Shown: positions 1-8,999 of the stretch, in pieces | Position numbering within the stretch: position 1 is the first letter of the stretch | Layout of the letters: each line of letters opens with the position of its first letter | Assembly (NCBI RefSeq): GCF_900128945.1 | Contig: NZ_FQUD01000001.1 | Span: forward strand, 1,353,450-1,417,449 | Source: Chryseobacterium sp. OV279 | GTDB taxonomy: Bacteria > Bacteroidota > Bacteroidia > Flavobacteriales > Weeksellaceae | Direction: 5' to 3' | DNA length: 64,000 nucleotides | Notes under the pieces: generated by a model | What the model was told of the DNA's origin: nothing | The model's input: only the letters and a program-made list of their open reading frames with translations | Database searches by the model: none | Position numbers and translations under genes: made by a program

Positions 1-1029
1 ACGGCTAAAGTACAGGACAATTATGTACTGTTAAAAAAATCAACCTTACCGGGAATAGGCAAAATGCCGGGTAATATACCTCCTGAAACCGGAAAGATAG
101 AGTTTGTAACTTCAGGACAGATCAACGAGCCTGAAAGTGTTGATGCGAAGGGCGCGCCCGTGCCGGAGGAGAAAGATGATAAAAAATGTTTCTGTGAAAA
201 AGATTTTACAGAGGAGGATATTAAGTCTTTCTACAACTCTAAAAAATTATTTACTGCTAAAAACTGCCCATTACCGGATGGAATGAAAACATATAAGGCT
301 TTTACGGATGCTTTAAATAAAGCGATGAAAGATAATAATATCAATACATGCCTTAGAAAAGCCCACTTTCTTGCACAGATTGAAACTGAATCTGATAGAC
401 TTAATACAACAATGGAATATGCTTCAGGATGGGATTATGATCATTCCACCCATCAGGAAGGGTATGAAAGCTTTAAACCTTATGTAAACTATAAAAAAGA
501 TAAAAAACTAAGTGCTGAGTTTCATAAAAAATTTAATGCTCAGGAAATAAAACAAATTCAAAGAGCCTACAACAGATATAATGAATGTATAAAACATGGA
601 CATAATTTTAAGGGTTATGGGCCAAAGTATAAAGGGAAAGGCTTGATACAATTGACATGGAAAGACACTTATGAAAAATATTTTAAGCATATTGGTAAGA
701 AAGAATTGATTGATACACCTGAAGTTGTGGCAAACGATTTAACTTACACCTGTGATTCGGCGGCCTGGTTTTGGGATGATAGACAACTTGGAAATTATGC
801 TGATAAAGATGATCTCATTTTTATTTCTGTTAGAATAAATGGAGGATTAAATGGTTTTGATCACAGAAAAACTAATGTAAAATCGATTATTAAATTAATG
901 AAAATCGAAGAGAAATGCAAAACCAATAAATTAAAACCTATAGGTACCTATACATATGAAACAAGCGGAATTAAAAATCTTAAATGGGGTAAAAATAATA
1001 AAGCCAAAATCAAAAAACTTGATGATTAG
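1..1029 (+). CDS. GH19 family chitinase/lysozyme-like protein (5' end outside window)
   Basis: The frame is open from base 1, so the gene begins upstream; the ATG at 64 is probably internal. GH19 enzymes cleave chitin or peptidoglycan glycans by acid/base catalysis. Visible family signatures are HFLAQIETES (nt 366-395) with the catalytic-type Glu, GPKYKGKGLIQLTW (nt 619-660) as the substrate-cleft motif, and INGGLNGFDHR (nt 835-867) near the end. An N-terminal stretch of about 60 residues precedes a CFC-x4-F-T motif (nt 190-210) which I associate, from memory, with cargo proteins of Bacteroidota contractile injection or type VI systems. No signal peptide can be judged because the start is missing. 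The next gene overlaps its stop by 8 bases. The GH19 fold is confident; the effector role is inference. Confidence 0.85.
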   Translation, partial: TAKVQDNYVLLKKSTLPGIGKMPGNIPPETGKIEFVTSGQINEPESVDAKGAPVPEEKDDKKCFCEKDFTEEDIKSFYNSKKLFTAKNCPLPDGMKTYKAFTDALNKAMKDNNINTCLRKAHFLAQIETESDRLNTTMEYASGWDYDHSTHQEGYESFKPYVNYKKDKKLSAEFHKKFNAQEIKQIQRAYNRYNECIKHGHNFKGYGPKYKGKGLIQLTWKDTYEKYFKHIGKKELIDTPEVVANDLTYTCDSAAWFWDDRQLGNYADKDDLIFISVRINGGLNGFDHRKTNVKSIIKLMKIEEKCKTNKLKPIGTYTYETSGIKNLKWGKNNKAKIKKLDD

Positions 1030-1420
1030 GCTGTTGTTGTTACTTATATTTTTTTTAACCTCTAATTTTAGCTATTCTCAAAACATAAGGGGGATATACA
1101 ATTCTATTGAGCCTAAATGCAAACTCAATCTAAAAATAGACAATGATAATAGCTTTGTTTTTAGTATAGGTAAAATAAAAAATAAGAAGGGAATTGTCAA
1201 TATTTCTAAGGAAGATAAGGTTATTTATTTGGATTTCAGCGATGGTATAGGCGCTATGTTTTCTAATGATACAATTTCTATCCAAAATTCAGGTAATTCC
1301 ATGAATCCATATGTACATTTTAAGGAATGTAACGATATGTATATTCATCTGGTTAAGAAAAATAAGGTATTGGTTAATAAAAAATATCTGATAAGATGTT
1401 CAAAAAAAAATATTGAATAA
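1022..1420 (+). CDS. Small exported protein of unknown function
   Basis: 132 residues. I chose the ATG at 1022, which overlaps the stop of the GH19 gene (1027-1029), because it directly gives a signal peptide (MIRLLLLLIFFLTSNFSYSQ, cleavage after about residue 19-20). The longer reading from 956 would bury that signal behind 22 charged residues. The mature part of about 110 residues is Lys- and Asn-rich and predicted to be mostly beta; I recognise no family. Tight translational coupling to a glycan hydrolase makes a periplasmic immunity or inhibitor protein a reasonable inference, not a demonstrated one. Confidence 0.7.
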   Translation: MIRLLLLLIFFLTSNFSYSQNIRGIYNSIEPKCKLNLKIDNDNSFVFSIGKIKNKKGIVNISKEDKVIYLDFSDGIGAMFSNDTISIQNSGNSMNPYVHFKECNDMYIHLVKKNKVLVNKKYLIRCSKKNIE

Positions 1421-1496
1421 ATTTTTAGCAGCAATCTGGATTTATGGTTGGGTCGCCGGATACACCATATTTTGGAAAAAAATAAAAGTTTAATTA

Positions 1497-2441
1497 ATGA
1501 AAAACTTAACCTATTTATTACTTATTCTGTTGACCGTTCCTGCATTTTTTTTTGCACAGGCACCCAAACCATATACCATAACTTACATCGTTAATAAAAC
1601 CATTGATAAGAGAGAATATGTGGATGACCGGAGAATAGATAAGAAAGATAAAATAAGTACCAATACCTTAATTTACATATTCAATACAAAAAAAGACAGT
1701 ATATCTTTTTATGATTTCAATGACTCTCAGGTATCAGAAAAGAAAGTTCCCAATTTATGTACTTTAACCAAGAATCAGAATGTCCTTTCGTTAAATTATA
1801 AAAACGAAAGTTACACTACAAAACTTAATATTGCATTCAAAGATGATGATAAGGCAGTGTTAATTGAGGATAAAGATATCTTTTACTTAAATGATTCTTA
1901 TTATAAATATATCCGTAAAAGCATTGGTGACAATTTAAATATTCCCGATCTGATTGACTTTTTAGAAGACTTTTTGCCAGGCTATAATCTTGATGATTTA
2001 AAATATATTTCATCCTACGAAAAATATAAACATAAAGATTTTAAAATACTAAAAGGATATATGGAATCTTACAGAACGCAGGCAAGTGACTATCTGGATC
2101 AATGGAATATAAAGTTTTTATATAATGAAGCAGGGATTCCGAAATATACCTTAAAAGAATCTAAAGAGGGAGATCAGGAAATAGAGAAAAAACTGGTTTC
2201 TTCATCTAAAGGAATTTTTAAATATACAAAGCATACCAATATCGAAAGCAGACTTATAACTGACCATGAAATTCTGATAGATACTAACAAAAAGACTTAC
2301 GAAGAAAAAGTAACATCACTTCAGGTGGGACTTGGCAAAGAAACTAGATTTGAAGCTAAACCGATCTCCTATAAAAGTTTTCTTTCAAAAGAATTTATTC
2401 TAACCTCAGGCAGTATTTCAAAATTAAAGTCAGCAAAATAA
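1497..2441 (+). CDS. Exported protein of unknown function
   Basis: 314 residues starting MKNLTYLLLILLTVPAFFFAQ, a clear signal peptide with cleavage near residue 21. The mature protein is rich in Lys, Asp and Tyr and has no cysteine pattern or catalytic motif that I can name. It follows the small exported protein by 76 bases on the same strand and may be transcribed with it. AT-rich codon use matches the two genes upstream and is more extreme than the housekeeping genes later in the window, as often seen in accessory loci. No function assigned. Confidence 0.7.
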   Translation: MKNLTYLLLILLTVPAFFFAQAPKPYTITYIVNKTIDKREYVDDRRIDKKDKISTNTLIYIFNTKKDSISFYDFNDSQVSEKKVPNLCTLTKNQNVLSLNYKNESYTTKLNIAFKDDDKAVLIEDKDIFYLNDSYYKYIRKSIGDNLNIPDLIDFLEDFLPGYNLDDLKYISSYEKYKHKDFKILKGYMESYRTQASDYLDQWNIKFLYNEAGIPKYTLKESKEGDQEIEKKLVSSSKGIFKYTKHTNIESRLITDHEILIDTNKKTYEEKVTSLQVGLGKETRFEAKPISYKSFLSKEFILTSGSISKLKSAK

Positions 2442-2503
2442 ATTAAGATTATAGAAAAAGTTCAGATAAGTTGCTACAGTGAATTACTCTGAAAGAACGT
2501 ACG

Positions 2504-2538
2504 AAAAAGGCCATCCCAAATCTGGAATAGCCTTTATT
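2504..2538 (-). terminator. Terminator of the DUF4249/TonB receptor operon
   Basis: Read on the minus strand, GGCTATTCC and GGGATGGCC form a 9-bp stem (two G-U pairs) with loop AGATTT followed by TTTTT. It lies 20 bases beyond the stop of the leftward gene at 2558. Confidence 0.65.
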
Positions 2539-2557
2539 ATACTTAAGTCATCGCAAT

Positions 2558-3367
2558 CTATTGAATTACAAATGTCTTTTTCTGTGTCGTATGCGCTGAG
2601 AAATATCCCAAAGCACCATTGTTGATATTACTTGGAGGATTGGAAGGCGTAACACCTGCTCCTCCGTCGTCTGTGATCTGCAGTAAAGCAGAATAATAGG
2701 TGAAGATATTATGATCGATAGACTGCATTTCTACATAAATCGTATCTCCCGGAACTACTTTGTGGTCAGTAGGATCTTTGTCATCATCCTCATTCGGAAG
2801 GAAAAGAGGTCTCTGATTCACCATTCCGTTATTGATATTATCTGAAAATACTTCAAAGGTCTTTTTCGTCATATTATTGACCGTAAAATTGAAGAGGTAA
2901 CGGTTTCCCAATGCAATCGGATCCGTAAAAACAGGTAAAAGAGTATACGTAGTTTCACCTCCAAAATTAAACGAATCCTGAGTCAGACCGTCAAAATTCA
3001 CCACTTCAGGCATCGTGCTTTGAGCGGTGTATTCTTTTCCTTCAGCCTGAATTTTCAGCGTATAGGTACGCCCTGTTACACCTGTAAAATTCGTGGTTTT
3101 ATACTTTCCGTCACCTACGTACTGTAAAGTTTCCGTTTGTCCGGTATTATCGCTTAAAACAACCTGAGCTCCGGTAACAGCCGGATATTGGTTGTTTTGT
3201 GTAAATGCCACCGACTTCGTTATTCTGACAAAATAAGGTCCGGCCTGATTCGTGATATTACCTTCTATGACGATGTTTCCGCTCTTGTCGTCCAGGTCCA
3301 GATCAATCTCCTTTTCACAAGAAGTTACTATAAACAGGGACAATATGATAAAAATAATATTCTTCAT
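2558..3367 (-). CDS. DUF4249 domain outer-membrane lipoprotein
   Basis: 269 residues. A lipoprotein signal peptide ends in LFIVTSC (Cys about residue 17), followed by EKEIDLDLDD, the acidic stretch typical of Bacteroidota surface lipoproteins. An Ig-like or carboxypeptidase-regulatory-like beta domain follows (residues about 30-115, GNIVIEGNITNQAGPYFVRI). This arrangement is the DUF4249 family, which regularly accompanies a TonB-dependent receptor. The start lies 3 bases after the receptor stop, so the two are translated from one message and probably form a receptor/lipoprotein pair in the outer membrane. Substrate unknown. Confidence 0.85.
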   Translation of the reverse strand: MKNIIFIILSLFIVTSCEKEIDLDLDDKSGNIVIEGNITNQAGPYFVRITKSVAFTQNNQYPAVTGAQVVLSDNTGQTETLQYVGDGKYKTTNFTGVTGRTYTLKIQAEGKEYTAQSTMPEVVNFDGLTQDSFNFGGETTYTLLPVFTDPIALGNRYLFNFTVNNMTKKTFEVFSDNINNGMVNQRPLFLPNEDDDKDPTDHKVVPGDTIYVEMQSIDHNIFTYYSALLQITDDGGAGVTPSNPPSNINNGALGYFSAHTTQKKTFVIQ

Positions 3368-3370
3368 GAT

Positions 3371-5710
3371 CTAAAATTTGAAATTATAAGTGATGTTCGG
3401 TACCCAACGGAACAGGGAAGTCTGCATAGCGCGGGTGGTTCCCGGGTTGTTCGGATTGTCTTCAAACGTAATGGTGTAGGCATTTTCACGGCCGTAGAGG
3501 TTATAAATACCAAATGACCACGATCCTTTGAAACGTTTAGTGGATTCCGGCTCATACGTAGCACTCAGGTCCATTCTGTGGTAGGCTGGCATACGGTCCG
3601 CATTTCTGCTGCTGTACTGGAAAATAGTCTGTCCGTTCAGTTCGTATTTCGCAGTAGGGAAAGTCACCGCATTTCCTGTGCTGTAAAGGAATAATCCTGA
3701 TAGAGACCATTTCTTACTCAGTTCATAGGTCGCCACGATAGAAAGATCATGGGTCTTGTCCATTCTTGCATTGTACCAGTCATTATCATTGATGCCGTTT
3801 ATTTTTCTTTCCGTTTTAGACAGGGTGTAAGAAATCCATCCAGTCAGTCTTCCGCTTTTCTTCTTGGCGATAAGCTCTAAACCATAGGCTCTTCCTTTAC
3901 CGTACAGTAATTCACTTTCTACATCAGCTGCCGTGTCAAACGAGATCTGAGCACCGTTTTTAAAGTCGATCTGATTCTGCATAGATTTGTAATAAATCTC
4001 AGCATTCACTTCATAATTATTGTTCTTGAAATTCCGGCTGTATCCCGCACTGATTTGATCTGCTATTTCCGGCTTTACACTGTAGCTGCTTCCGATCCAT
4101 TGGTCGGTAGGATTTCCGCTGCTGCTGTTGCTCAGAAGGTGTAAATTCTGCGTATTTCGGGAATATCCTGCCTTGATGCTGCTTACCTCATTGATACGGT
4201 AATTGGCTGTCACTCTAGGCTCAAGATTGAAATACGTTTTTCCGAATTTTCCTTTCTCTAGAAACCTGCTTTCCGTAATCACATCGCCTTCGTAGGTATT
4301 ATAAGTATCACCTCCTAAAACACTGAACGTAGAAAGTCTTAAACCATAATTAACCGTAAGTTTATCATTGGCTTTAAAATCATCATTAATATACACCGCA
4401 TTCTCCCACGATTTTCTAGGGTTTCTTGGAAAGCTGCTCACACTCGTTCCCGAAGCGCTGCTTGGCGTAATGGTGTGGTAAATAGACTGTAGTCCGAAAC
4501 GTACAGAATGCTTATTTCCGGCAAACCATGTGAAATCTTGCTTAAGGTTCCAGTCCTCAATCTGTGAATCTAAACCAAAAGTATTGTCATTACTTTTAAG
4601 GCTTATTTTATAATTGTAATTGCTGTAAATAAATGACGTATTGGAGAACAATTTACTGTTGATAATACTGTTCCATCTCAATGTAGCGGTTGTATTCCCC
4701 CAGTCTGTAGAGAATGTGTCTCCTAAGCCCAAAACATCCCTTCCAAAATATCCCGACAGATAAAGACGGTTGTTTTCATTAATCTGATAATTGGCTTTTA
4801 AATTTAAATCATAGAAATAAAGCTTACTGTCTTTGAAATCCTCACTTCCTTTAAGAAAAAGGTCAGCATAAGTTCTTCTTCCTGATACAATGAATGATGA
4901 CTTTTCCTTTTGAAGAGGACCTTCCACGCTCAGTCTGCTGCTGATCAGTCCGATCCCTCCATTCACATTGTAGTCCTTATTGTTTCCGTCTTTCATTTTA
5001 ACATCCATCACAGAAGAAAGACGCCCTCCGTATTGGGCAGGGCTGTTTCCTTTAATGATACTGGCATCTTTCAAGGCATCACTGTTGAACGTACTGAAGA
5101 AACCAAGTAAGTGCGAAGCATTATAAACAGGCGCCTCATCCAGTAAGATCAGGTTCTGATCCGTAGCACCGCCTCTTACACTGAATCCGCTGCTTCCTTC
5201 ACCGTTGCTTTTGATACCCGGTAAAAGCTGAATCGTCTTCATCACATCCTTTTCCCCGAATAAAACAGGTAGTTTTTCTATATTCTTGATGCTTAACGTT
5301 TCAGTTCCCATCTGGGCTGTAGAAAGGTTTTTATCCTTTTTAACCCCTGAAATAATCACTTCATCAATTTTTCCTACTTTTTCGCTCCCTTTTTCCTCCT
5401 GATTTAGCGGAAGATCCAGTTTGGTATTCTGTTCCACCTTTACAGGCAGTTCAAAATCCTTATAACCGGGATACGAAACAATCAGGGTATAACTTCCCTC
5501 AGGAAGGGATAATGAGTAAAAGCCATATTCATTGGCAACCACCGCAATAGACGGGTCTTCACTCACTTTTACGGTAACCCCGATCAGCAGTTCCCCATTT
5601 TTGTGATCTTTCACGGTACCGCTTACGGAGTATTTTTGCTGCGCAAAGGCCAGGGAGCTGAAACAGAGGACAGCAGCCGTAGCGGCAGTTTTAAAAAACA
5701 ATTTTTGCAT
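3371..5710 (-). CDS. TonB-dependent outer-membrane receptor
   Basis: 779 residues with signal peptide (cleavage after SSLAFA, about residue 23). Domains in order: carboxypeptidase-regulatory-like beta sandwich (about 25-110, YSVSGTVKDHKNGELLIGVTV), plug domain (about 125-235, including FSVRGGATDQNLILLDEAPV), then a 22-strand beta barrel ending in aromatic NITYNFKF, a normal barrel terminus. It imports a ligand using TonB energy. It is the first gene of an operon with the DUF4249 lipoprotein. It is not a SusC pair, since no SusD follows. The substrate cannot be read from sequence. Confidence 0.92.
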   Translation of the reverse strand: MQKLFFKTAATAAVLCFSSLAFAQQKYSVSGTVKDHKNGELLIGVTVKVSEDPSIAVVANEYGFYSLSLPEGSYTLIVSYPGYKDFELPVKVEQNTKLDLPLNQEEKGSEKVGKIDEVIISGVKKDKNLSTAQMGTETLSIKNIEKLPVLFGEKDVMKTIQLLPGIKSNGEGSSGFSVRGGATDQNLILLDEAPVYNASHLLGFFSTFNSDALKDASIIKGNSPAQYGGRLSSVMDVKMKDGNNKDYNVNGGIGLISSRLSVEGPLQKEKSSFIVSGRRTYADLFLKGSEDFKDSKLYFYDLNLKANYQINENNRLYLSGYFGRDVLGLGDTFSTDWGNTTATLRWNSIINSKLFSNTSFIYSNYNYKISLKSNDNTFGLDSQIEDWNLKQDFTWFAGNKHSVRFGLQSIYHTITPSSASGTSVSSFPRNPRKSWENAVYINDDFKANDKLTVNYGLRLSTFSVLGGDTYNTYEGDVITESRFLEKGKFGKTYFNLEPRVTANYRINEVSSIKAGYSRNTQNLHLLSNSSSGNPTDQWIGSSYSVKPEIADQISAGYSRNFKNNNYEVNAEIYYKSMQNQIDFKNGAQISFDTAADVESELLYGKGRAYGLELIAKKKSGRLTGWISYTLSKTERKINGINDNDWYNARMDKTHDLSIVATYELSKKWSLSGLFLYSTGNAVTFPTAKYELNGQTIFQYSSRNADRMPAYHRMDLSATYEPESTKRFKGSWSFGIYNLYGRENAYTITFEDNPNNPGTTRAMQTSLFRWVPNITYNFKF

Positions 5711-5851
5711 TGAGTTTAAATTTTAATGTAGTAGAAGTCTATCAAATAGTCTATTTAATGGGGTGGATGTTACAGAAAATTAGAATAATGAAACTTTAAA
5801 TGTTAGATATAGGTTCTCAGTTTACTGTCAAACGTAAAAAAGCAACCGATA

Positions 5852-6043
5852 TTACTGTCTTTGAAAAAAAAATGTGGTATTATACACCTTGAAGCGAAAT
5901 ATTTGTTCTTCAGTGCTTTGTGTGGAGGCCTGTTGTGGGAAGGTTGTGCTGGAAAAAGAGTGTTTTTTTGAGATCGTATTGATACGCGCCGGCTTTCCGT
6001 TTTTGTGTAGAATAAATAGGCTGCATGTGGTCATCTGGTTCAT
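5852..6043 (-). CDS. Possible small protein, unrecognised
   Basis: 63 residues from ATG at 6043 (MNQMTTCSLFILHKNGKPAR...). Upstream on the minus strand is a TATTTTTG -7-like box (complement of 6095-6102) and then a hairpin at 6074-6091. It lies 142 bases ahead of the TonB receptor on the same strand. Against it: Ser/Thr/Gln/Phe-rich composition, third codon positions richer in G/C than in neighbouring genes, no known family, and a competing open frame on the opposite strand. Listed only as a candidate. Confidence 0.25.
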   Translation of the reverse strand: MNQMTTCSLFILHKNGKPARINTISKKHSFSSTTFPQQASTQSTEEQIFRFKVYNTTFFFQRQ

Positions 6044-6344
6044 AGTTTTGGTGGTTATTCTGAAAAAAGTGGAAAATTCCCTCTTTCGGGAATACAAAAA
6101 TAGCAAAATACCTTTACCAAGCTTATAATTAATTATTATCTTTTGGTAATAAACGGGATAGCCCGATGGTTTTGCAGAATTTAACTTTTCATTCTCGATA
6201 GGCATAGGGTCATTGTATGGCGCAAAACTATGCTTAAAAGAGTCTACAGATGTTCGGAATTATCGAGACGAACGTATTTTTTTATCCATTTCAGGATTTT
6301 AAACCTTGATAGGGTTCTCCAGAGCAAATAATTACGAAATGATG

Positions 6345-6352
6345 TATATTTG
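6345..6352 (+). promoter_or_regulatory. -7 promoter box of the LysE gene
   Basis: TATATTTG matches the Bacteroidota TAnnTTTG consensus, about 73 bases before the ATG. No good TTTG box is seen at the usual distance upstream. Confidence 0.45.
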
Positions 6353-6425
6353 TAAATGAATTTTTTTTAATGCCGGGGTAGCATTTTCCCGGTTACGTTC
6401 CACACAAATAAATGACAGGTAAAAG

Positions 6426-7061
6426 ATGATTCCACTTCACGACCTTCTGTTTTTTGTTCTGGCAGCCCTTATTTTAGTCATAAGTCCCGGACCTAACATG
6501 ATTTATTTAATTTCAAAATCAATTACCCAGGGAAAAAAATCAGGACTTATTTCACTGGCCGGCGTAGTTTGCGGTTTTCTGTTTCACATTGTGATGGTTT
6601 CTTTTGGTCTCACGGCAGTATTGCTGGCAGTTCCGGTGGCTTACACAATTCTGAAAACACTTGGAACGGTGTATCTTTTATATCTGGCTTATCAGGCAAT
6701 TAAACCAAAAAGTAAGAATATATTTGAGGTAGACAGCACCGGCAGACATGATGGTCCTAAAAAGCTGTTCACCATTGGCTTCCTGACCAATGTCCTCAAT
6801 CCAAAAGTAGCCATATTCTATTTGTCTTTTTTTCCACAGTTCATCAAGCCAGAATACGGTTCCGTCCTCACTCAGAGCTTGGAACTGGGCGTGATACAGA
6901 CTTTTATAAGCTTCAGTGTTAATTTTATCATTGTCCTAACCGCCGCAAAAGTAGCCGTATTTTTCGCAGGAAATCCTTTCTGGGTAAAGATTCAGAAATG
7001 GTTTATGGCGAGTGTCTTAACCTTTTTAGCTGTGAAAATGGCGTTTTCAAAAGCTAAATAA
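6426..7061 (+). CDS. LysE/RhtB family amino-acid exporter
   Basis: 211 residues, all membrane with about six helices. The N-terminus (LVISPGPNMIYLISKSITQG, residues about 18-37) carries the family signature, a conserved PGPN at the end of the first helix. FLTNVLNPKVAIFYLSFFPQF (about 118-138) is the second conserved block. The family exports amino acids such as lysine, threonine or homoserine lactone; substrate specificity cannot be read here. It stands alone between a divergent receptor operon and a separately promoted secreted protein. Confidence 0.9.
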   Translation: MIPLHDLLFFVLAALILVISPGPNMIYLISKSITQGKKSGLISLAGVVCGFLFHIVMVSFGLTAVLLAVPVAYTILKTLGTVYLLYLAYQAIKPKSKNIFEVDSTGRHDGPKKLFTIGFLTNVLNPKVAIFYLSFFPQFIKPEYGSVLTQSLELGVIQTFISFSVNFIIVLTAAKVAVFFAGNPFWVKIQKWFMASVLTFLAVKMAFSKAK

Positions 7062-7242
7062 ACAGAATAATCATAAGTTTTTTCCTATCAGCTTTTCACA
7101 GGGACGGAATGATTTCTAAAGAATTTTGCTGTCTTCTTTTAAGCCTTTCCATTTTGAAGGGGAGGTAACTTTATCCTATTGATTTATAAAAAAAACTGAT
7201 TAGAGTCAGTCTGCTTCTGATCAATCTATAGAAAGGATTGTT

Positions 7243-7250
7243 TACTTTTG
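7243..7250 (+). promoter_or_regulatory. -7 promoter box before the delta-60 repeat protein
   Basis: TACTTTTG followed by GCG fits TAnnTTTG. Transcription would start near 7256, leaving a leader of about 45 bases before the ATG at 7301. Confidence 0.5.
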
Positions 7251-7300
7251 CGCCGTGTTAGAAATGACACCAATTATAAAAAAACAATAATCATTATTTA

Positions 7301-8839
7301 ATGAAAAAAATTATATCCTTTTTAGCCTGCCTGTTTTTTCTTCAGGGCTTTGCTCAGTCACTTGCATGGTGGAATTATGACTCACTTCAGAATATGTACT
7401 CTTATTCCTTGGGGATCAACAGGGTAGATGGTAATGGTAACGTTTATCTGCTATATTCGGCCACTCCCGAAAGGTTTAGAAGTTATACAGTCTATATAGA
7501 AAAATATACGCCGCAGGGGGCTCGTGATTCCAGTTTTGGAGCCAATGGCGTTCTGAATCTTAATACGCTGCTGGGATATTCGTCTTCTGAAGAGCCGCCT
7601 GTATTTTCTTTTGAGGTGACGGAAAGTAACAAAGTTTTACTGCTTATGGGAACACCCAATAACGGTAGTCCAAAGCTTTTACGACTGAATGGAGACGGTA
7701 CGGTAGACCAGAGTTATGGGACTGCCGGGACTAAACAGATTTTTACAGATCCTTTGAAATACAGCAAACATTATAGATCAGGTTTATACAAAGTAGGAAC
7801 ACAGTATTTTATTTCACATAATTATTCGGATCTTCAGGACAAGCCTAGGGGAGAGATCGGATGCTTTAACGAATCCGGAGAGCTACAGACAGGAATGTTT
7901 GATCAGGGACTTAAACAGATCGATTATGGGAGTACCTATGCTTATACCCAGATCCAGAGTATGGTGGTTTCAGGATCTTATCTGTATGTCCAGGGAGTCG
8001 GATACATTGGCTCTACACCAAATAGCCGGATCAGCAGAATAGAAGCAGCATCCGGAATTCAGGACAACGCCTATGTCTATAATCCTAATCTGAATATTTC
8101 TTTCAACAATACCTATATTTTCCCAGACGGTAAAGCCGTTGTAGGAAACAGCACGTCCGTAAGTTCATCAAGAACAGATTTAAAACTGAAAAAATACCGG
8201 GCAGACGGTACAGTTGATACTTCCTTCGGAACCAATGGCGAACTCAGCTTAGGGTATCCTTGGATTTCACTTAATTTTTCCAAAATACAGGGGCTTCCTA
8301 ACGGAGATTTTATTGTGGGCATTGCTTACGTCTCTACAGCAAGTTCAGGAAACAGGCGCAACGCTTTGATTTATGTAAAAAGTAACGGAGAGATCAACAG
8401 CAGTTTTGGTGGAAATATTCCTAATAACGGAATACCAATTCCTGGATTTTTTGGTCTTATTGGTTACTACGGATATAATACTTCTTTCACTTTAAAGCCT
8501 GAGTATTTAATGGTAACGGCCAGCAGGTCATATATGGGGACAGGTCTTGCTACCTGTAGGGTCAATTTTAATTACAGTACATTGTCTTCAGATGAAGTCA
8601 GTAAATCATATACTTTCAGTTTCCATCCGAATCCTGTGAAGTCAGTGGGTACGTTAACAGTAAAGGATAACAGCGAAGCTACCTTCAGTCTCTCTGATTC
8701 CAGCGGAAAGCTTATTTTCAGAAACCAGACCTTCAGAAATAAAAGAGAGATTGATTTTTCTATGCTCACCAGTGGAGTCTACTATCTGAATATTAAACAG
8801 AAGGATAAAGAAAGCACCCAGAAGATTATAAAAGAATAA
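7301..8839 (+). CDS. T9SS-secreted protein with delta-60 repeats
   Basis: 512 residues. Signal peptide MKKIISFLACLFFLQGFAQ. The body carries delta-60-type propeller repeats, recognisable by recurring DGTVD-x-S(Y/F)GT-x-G units (for example at about residues 135-147 and 300-312). The last 75 residues (from about YTFSFHPNP) form a type A T9SS C-terminal sorting domain: FHPNPVKS, then GVYYLNIKQKD and the basic end. Expected to cross the outer membrane via the type IX system and be anchored or released. Single-gene unit with its own promoter and terminator. Biological role unknown. Confidence 0.88.
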   Translation: MKKIISFLACLFFLQGFAQSLAWWNYDSLQNMYSYSLGINRVDGNGNVYLLYSATPERFRSYTVYIEKYTPQGARDSSFGANGVLNLNTLLGYSSSEEPPVFSFEVTESNKVLLLMGTPNNGSPKLLRLNGDGTVDQSYGTAGTKQIFTDPLKYSKHYRSGLYKVGTQYFISHNYSDLQDKPRGEIGCFNESGELQTGMFDQGLKQIDYGSTYAYTQIQSMVVSGSYLYVQGVGYIGSTPNSRISRIEAASGIQDNAYVYNPNLNISFNNTYIFPDGKAVVGNSTSVSSSRTDLKLKKYRADGTVDTSFGTNGELSLGYPWISLNFSKIQGLPNGDFIVGIAYVSTASSGNRRNALIYVKSNGEINSSFGGNIPNNGIPIPGFFGLIGYYGYNTSFTLKPEYLMVTASRSYMGTGLATCRVNFNYSTLSSDEVSKSYTFSFHPNPVKSVGTLTVKDNSEATFSLSDSSGKLIFRNQTFRNKREIDFSMLTSGVYYLNIKQKDKESTQKIIKE

Positions 8840-8853
8840 TCATATTAGAATAA

Positions 8854-8890
8854 AGCGCTCAGGTAATACACTTATCTGAGCGTTTTATTT
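8854..8890 (+). terminator. Rho-independent terminator
   Basis: CGCTCAG (8856-8862) pairs with CTGAGCG (8876-8882), followed by TTTTATTT, 17 bases past the preceding stop. Confidence 0.75.
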
Positions 8891-8999
8891 GCAGTCATTC
8901 GCTGGTTCATTGCCACAATTTTATATTTTATTTAAAGGATAATTGCTTTCAGTTTCGTCTGTTCTAATGAATATTTCTAATTTTACTCCACTTTTAAAG

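Larger units (their letters stand above)
5711..6425. other. 715-base intergenic region between divergent genes
   Basis: Holds the leader of the leftward receptor operon and the promoter of the rightward LysE gene. Within it are a weak leftward reading frame (5852-6043) preceded by a TATTTTTG motif and a short hairpin (ATTCCC/GGGAAT, 6074-6091), and a CCGGG/CCCGG hairpin at about 6373-6393 in the presumed leader of lysE. Otherwise nothing recognisable. Confidence 0.5.

Noticed and set aside
1413..1493. TTG-started 26-codon frame encoding a membrane-like peptide (LNKFLAAIWIYGWVAGY...)
   Set aside because: No ATG/GTG start, overlaps the end of the preceding gene, too short to support; could be real but nothing beyond hydrophobicity backs it.
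3188..3517. 109-codon plus-strand frame
   Set aside because: Lies opposite the DUF4249 and TonB receptor genes, both clearly real.
5874..6128. 84-codon plus-strand frame in the lysE-receptor gap
   Set aside because: Odd Cys/Val-rich composition, no promoter, opposite the better-supported leftward candidate.
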